The translations under genes and the position numbers were made by a program. The notes under the pieces are model-generated. The model was not told the DNA's origin and did no database searches. It saw only the letters and a program-made list of their open reading frames with translations. Shown here one piece after another: positions 7,868 to 10,498 of a stretch of DNA of 10,498 bases. The stretch is from Goniomonas avonlea (lineage: Eukaryota; Cryptophyceae; Goniomonadida; Goniomonadaceae), in assembly GCA_003573635.1 (NCBI GenBank), contig QUTJ01031242.1, positions 1-10,498 of the forward strand. Reading direction: 5' to 3'. Numbering within the stretch: position 1 is the stretch's first letter; the number at the start of each line of letters is the position of its first letter.

Positions 7868-8302
7868 TCACGAAATAGTGAAATGTGAAAGTGAGCTGTC
7901 ATGGTGTGTGGGGACATAATCAGAATAACAATCAGATGAAATAGTGAGGTCTGTCCAGGAGGGTTTGTGATCGTCTTCAAGATCCATCTGGCCACAGTCG
8001 CTACAGTCTTCAATTGCAAGTTGGTCCTCAGGAATCTCCTCTTCAAATACAATGTCGGCCGGCAGGATGGACACACCCGCAAGGAGCTGGTCTACCTATG
8101 GAGCATCGGTGCCAGGGGGCAGAGGGTATATTGCTCTTGCACATGTCCCAACAGACTTTCCAAGTGCCTTCCCTGACAGCTTCAAGGACAACACCGAGGC
8201 CTGCAGCACGCTTGCACCAATTTGTTTCATGCTAAAATAGCAGGAAGAAGTTCTCCATATGCTTCCCGCCGGCGTGGATTCTGTTGGGCATTGGTCTTGC
8301 AC
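7868..8302 (-). CDS. Unrecognised acidic protein fragment with one internal stop
   Basis: On - the frame runs without ATG from the region of 8302, and contains an ATG within it at about 8230 (MKQIGASVLQASVLSLKLSG). It continues to a TAG near 8098-8096 and then stays open in the same frame to a stop at 7868. The part after the TAG is acidic and polar: SILPADIVFEEEIPEDQLA, then DCSDCGQMDLEDD, ending SSLSHFTIS. Both halves have coding-like composition in one frame, so the TAG may be a mutation or lie in a small intron. An upstream frame (8433-8227) rich in Arg and Ser may be an earlier exon; a good acceptor (CTGCTATTTTAG) falls near 8232. I do not recognise the family. It may be a host gene tail or part of another element. 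Confidence 0.35.
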
Positions 8303-8436
8303 TTCTGGGAGGAATGAGGACGGCTCACGGTGCGTCGAGCAGCGTTTTCAGCTCGCCCAGAGCTCGAGCCAAACTGAAGCAAATCAATCTTGAAAATGAT
8401 GACTATTGATCGTAATAAAATGATGATGATCATTTT

Positions 8437-8488
8437 TTCTTATTATTATAAAGCGATGTTCATCATTGTATTATGATGTTAAACATTG
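8437..8488. repeat. Partial first copy of the AT-rich tandem repeat
   Basis: TTCTTATTATTATAAAGCGATGTT then TATTATGATGTTAAACATTG matches the first third of the two fuller copies at 8627 and 8796. The remainder of this copy is replaced by the hairpin cluster at 8501-8612. Confidence 0.6.
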
Positions 8489-8500
8489 CTTTGTAATTAA

Positions 8501-8539
8501 ACATTGTTTTATTATTAGCATTGTTGTATAAAACAATGT
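8501..8539. repeat. 12-bp perfect hairpin in AT-rich block
   Basis: The arms ACATTGTTTTAT (8501-8512) and ATAAAACAATGT (8528-8539) are exact reverse complements around a 15-nt loop. The core ACATTG/CAATGT is repeated many times nearby in both orientations. Confidence 0.75.
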
Positions 8540-8587
8540 AACATTGATTTAATATTATCATTGTTGGATAAAACAATGTTTACCGAC

Positions 8588-8612
8588 ACATTGTTTTGTA
8601 ATAAAACAATGT
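8588..8612. repeat. 10-bp perfect hairpin in AT-rich block
   Basis: The arms ACATTGTTTT (8588-8597) and AAAACAATGT (8603-8612) pair exactly around a 5-nt loop. The same arm sequence is used as in the hairpin at 8501-8539. Confidence 0.75.
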
Positions 8613-8626
8613 TTATCTTTTTTTCC

Positions 8627-8771
8627 TACTTATTATCAAGTGATGCATATCATTTTATTATGATGCTAAACATTGTTTCATTATGACATTTTACCAGTAG
8701 CCACTCGATTTAGTGTACTACGGAGCTATCAAGTTTTATTTATTGAGCTCCAATCATCACTCAATTTAGGG
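8627..8771. repeat. AT-rich tandem repeat, copy 2
   Basis: This 145-bp copy matches 8796-8932 in order: TTATTAT..AA(G/A)TGATG, TTATGATG(C/T)TAAAC, TTTTACCAGTA(G/A)CCACT, a CTACGG block, ATCAAGTTT(T), ATTGAGCTCC(A/G)ATCAT and CTCAATTTAGGG. It contains a 13-base insertion-like difference (GATTTAGTG region) relative to the next copy. Confidence 0.8.
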
Positions 8772-8795
8772 TTATTATTATATTTCAGATTATTA

Positions 8796-8932
8796 TTCTT
8801 ATTATTATAAAATGATGTTTGGCATTTGATTATGATGTTAAACAACATTTATTCCGATGTTTTACCAGTAACCACTAGTACTACGGGGCGATCAAGTTTA
8901 TTATTGAGCTCCGATCATAGCTCAATTTAGGG
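8796..8932. repeat. AT-rich tandem repeat, copy 3
   Basis: This copy starts 169 bp after copy 2. It ends with ATTGAGCT-ccgatcat-AGCTCAAT, a perfect 8-bp inverted repeat, followed by TTAGGG. In copy 2 the same inverted repeat has lost part of its pairing. Confidence 0.8.
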
Positions 8933-9080
8933 TCTCACCCTGAAAGGAGATGCTCAGCAGAGTTTGAACAGAGCTGTTCGCTCTGTTTCTGCAGTTCGTG
9001 TGTAGTTCCAAACCTAAGTGGCAGAAATTGCTTTATTGGCTTCTGACAATGGCAGCAATGGGATCCCAGAATATGGAGTG
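8933..9080. other. Spacer with a short hairpin
   Basis: The sequence AACAGAG-ctgttcg-CTCTGTT near 8967-8987 can form a 7-bp hairpin. Otherwise I see nothing. The RNase H relic ends (on -) at 9081. Confidence 0.4.
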
Positions 9081-9643
9081 TTAGCTCAGAGAACCAAGTG
9101 ATGATACCGTGCTTGTTGCAACATCATACCGTGCAGTGTTAACACACTGGCACACAGCCACAATGTGGATGAGGAACCAGATGTTCCCACAGTGAGCAAG
9201 GGCAAGGGCAAGGGACCTGCGCTGATCGATGTGAAACAACACCGGTGTGTCTCTGTTGCGACTGGCGATGAGCATGGGGCTGAAGCGGCAAAGTGCGACA
9301 AGCGCCGCCTGTGCTTTGTCAACTGAGATGCACGACCGCTCGTGGTCGCTGGGGTAGTAGCCCGTAAAGGACCTCCTTTAAGAAACCACTGATACCAATA
9401 CCAGACGTGTCCATCGTGATGACTGGTACGCCGTGTGTGGTCGTGCTGTGCTGGTTGTGTTCATTGCCTGGTGCAACTTGATGCCCTGCTTCATTCCCTT
9501 TCAGGATACACAACAGACACCAGATGCCCTTGTAGGGGTGATCCAGGTACATGCACAAGCAGTTGCTCATGGCTGATCCACCACTGCATGCCGTCCTTTA
9601 CCTGCTGTGTAAGACACAAACGGCTGATGCCATCTATGTGCAC
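9081..9643 (-). pseudogene. Retrotransposon RNase H domain relic, DIRS/Ngaro-like arrangement
   Basis: Read 5' to 3' on -, three frames carry ordered pieces of one domain. Segment 1 (9643-9491) reads QQVKDGMQWWISHEQLL, like the linker before RNase H in DIRS/Ngaro-type pol (L-x-WW-x5-L). Segment 2 (inside 9570-9319) reads GVPVITMDTSGIGISGFL, matching the first strand with its catalytic Asp (consensus TDAS..GWG). Segment 3 (9371-9081) reads FTGYYPSDHERSCISVDKAQ, then an ALVALCRF helix and VLFHIDQRRSLALAL. This mirrors the W..-S-I-N-L-E-L-x-A-L helix and the TDN strand. The glutamate of the L-E-L helix is replaced (K), and TDN is IDQ, so the domain would be inactive. In life the domain degrades the RNA strand of the RNA-DNA hybrid during reverse transcription. 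Frameshifts lie near 9540 and 9370, and stops at 9644 and in segment 1. No reverse transcriptase or tyrosine recombinase was recognised next to it. Assignment to DIRS rather than another pol family is inference. Confidence 0.55.
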
Positions 9644-9782
9644 TCATGGGGGGATGGTGTTCACGGCACACTGCTTGTGGGTGACAAAACGGTTTGACAG
9701 TGGACAGTGGCACTGGAATGTGACAGTGGAATGGGTCCCCCCAGATCCCGTTGATCTTGGCTGTGCTGGGACTCGGGCACTG

Positions 9783-10487
9783 TTATGAGCAGTGGAGCAC
9801 TAATCATATCCAATTCTGACCATATCCCGAACCTGACCGACTTGTCACCATTGCGACCACATACTGCCATGCTTTCGGCTGTGTGCTTCGATGTGCCTTG
9901 TATGAATCATCACACAGAGGTCTTGAGATGAAATGGTCATGCTCAAACGGCTTCCAGGCAAGCAATGACCTCGGTCATGCTCTACGGCTGTGTCAGCGTA
10001 AGGCCACCTTCTTGCACAACCAGTCATGTGTGTGGTGTGTGTAGGAAGCAAAAAGTTTTTCCAATGTGGTCTCGATTCCCAGTGCCAGCATTGAAACCAA
10101 TTGCAGTCAGCTGGCTGAAAGATCAGAAGCTCTTCTGATGGGGACTGCTGTGTTGCACTCAGCATTGGCGGCAGGCCTGAGTGCATTGTCCACAAGTGGT
10201 GTGAGGGACTTGACATCAAAACCTAACTCTGCCTCCTTGCTGAGGCCCACATAGTAATCACAAACAATGAGGCCAGCTGATGCGGCGACTGCTCGGCCTC
10301 CGGCTGCTCGGAGGCACTCATTGTGGCCTACACATGGGCACGTCACACAGTAGTAGGCTGTATATATGCGGCTAAGACGTCGAGGTTCGCTTAACGAGTA
10401 GCCACTAGCGAGTACGATAACGCAGGGGCGAAACCCAGAGTGAGAAGTGGAAGCGGGAAAGAAGAGTGCGAAGGGAGGGACGGTGGG
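9783..10487 (-). pseudogene. Decayed unrecognised frame upstream of the RNase H relic
   Basis: One - strand frame is open from 10487 to 10110 (about 126 codons, no ATG) and then continues past TGA codons at 10109-10107, 9995-9993, 9977-9975 and 9806-9804 until a TAA at 9785-9783. Between the TGAs it reads like protein: SKEAELGFDVKSLTPLVDNA, LALGIETTLEKLFASYTHH, and WKPFEHDHFISRPLCDDSYK. A Cys-rich segment (CVTCPCVGHNEC) occurs early. Four TGAs and no TAG or TAA before the end is what C-to-T change of CGA (Arg) codons would give. It lies on the same strand and just upstream of the RNase H relic, so it may be part of the same retroelement, but I recognise no gag, RT or recombinase motif. Confidence 0.4.
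10361..10367 (+). promoter_or_regulatory. TATA-like element
   Basis: TATATAT is followed by a GC-richer stretch and then a purine-rich run to the window end (GAAACCCAGAGTGAGAAGTG onwards). It could be a core promoter for a transcript leaving the window on +. The element is also part of the open - strand frame, and TATATAT is common by chance. Confidence 0.2.
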
Positions 10488-10498
10488 TCAGAAAAAGC

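Noticed and set aside
8400-8935. CRISPR-like array in the AT-rich block
   Set aside because: The repeats are diverged, unequal in spacing, internally palindromic and lie in eukaryotic DNA; there are no unique spacers of constant length.
10107-10346. Reverse-transcriptase palm motif (IVCDYYVG, then LGFDVKSLTP) upstream of the RNase H relic
   Set aside because: The second catalytic Asp is not present and the spacing to the LGF segment is far too short. The resemblance is too weak to call.
10423-10440. CAGGGGCGAAACCCAGAG as a hAT-type terminus
   Set aside because: It resembles some hAT ends, but no inverted partner was found and the retroelement relic lies between it and the transposase.
1-10498. 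tRNA or rRNA genes
   Set aside because: I found no tRNA-like A/B-box pair with a cloverleaf and no recognisable rRNA segment.

Overview
This is eukaryotic nuclear DNA. The clearest gene is split by short GT-AG introns with pyrimidine-rich acceptors. Two reading frames end just before an AATAAA signal, and there are no bacterial-style gene clusters or ribosome binding sites. The introns I can define are 44, 57 (tentative), 68 and 98 nt. I cannot name the organism. A protist or algal genome rich in transposable elements would fit, but that is inference. Two isolated N bases (1907 and 7316) suggest a draft assembly.

Layout. Positions 93-562 hold what looks like the last exon of an unrecognised gene on +, ending with a poly(A) signal. 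Positions 1733-1032 on - hold a 193-codon unrecognised frame, possibly with a small 5' exon. Positions 1740-4860 are mostly non-coding: decayed minisatellites (2631-2753, 3313-3336, 3352-3506), a polypurine tract (3947-4053) and a CA-rich run. Around 4866-5011 (+) is a short frame resembling the end of an AAA+ ATPase module.

The best-supported feature is a broken hAT-superfamily transposase gene at 5531-7590 (+). It has a degenerate BED zinc finger, a DUF659-type core and the start of the C-terminal dimerisation domain. At least three introns are visible, with one in-frame stop and several frameshifts. An AATAAA lies 20 nt after its final stop.

The right part holds an acidic frame on - (8302-7868), an AT-rich block (8400-8935) with a ~169-bp diverged tandem repeat and several hairpins, and then a second decayed element on -. 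In that element, segments from 9643 to 9081 read in three frames as an RNase H domain preceded by a WW motif, like the RT-RNase H polyproteins of DIRS/Ngaro-type retrotransposons. Upstream of it (10487-9783) another long frame on the same strand is broken four times by TGA.

Overall the window looks like a transposon graveyard with a few possible host exons. I see no working multi-gene system. The main value lies in the readable decay of two different transposons, the odd repeat block, and three or four coding-looking frames of unknown family.
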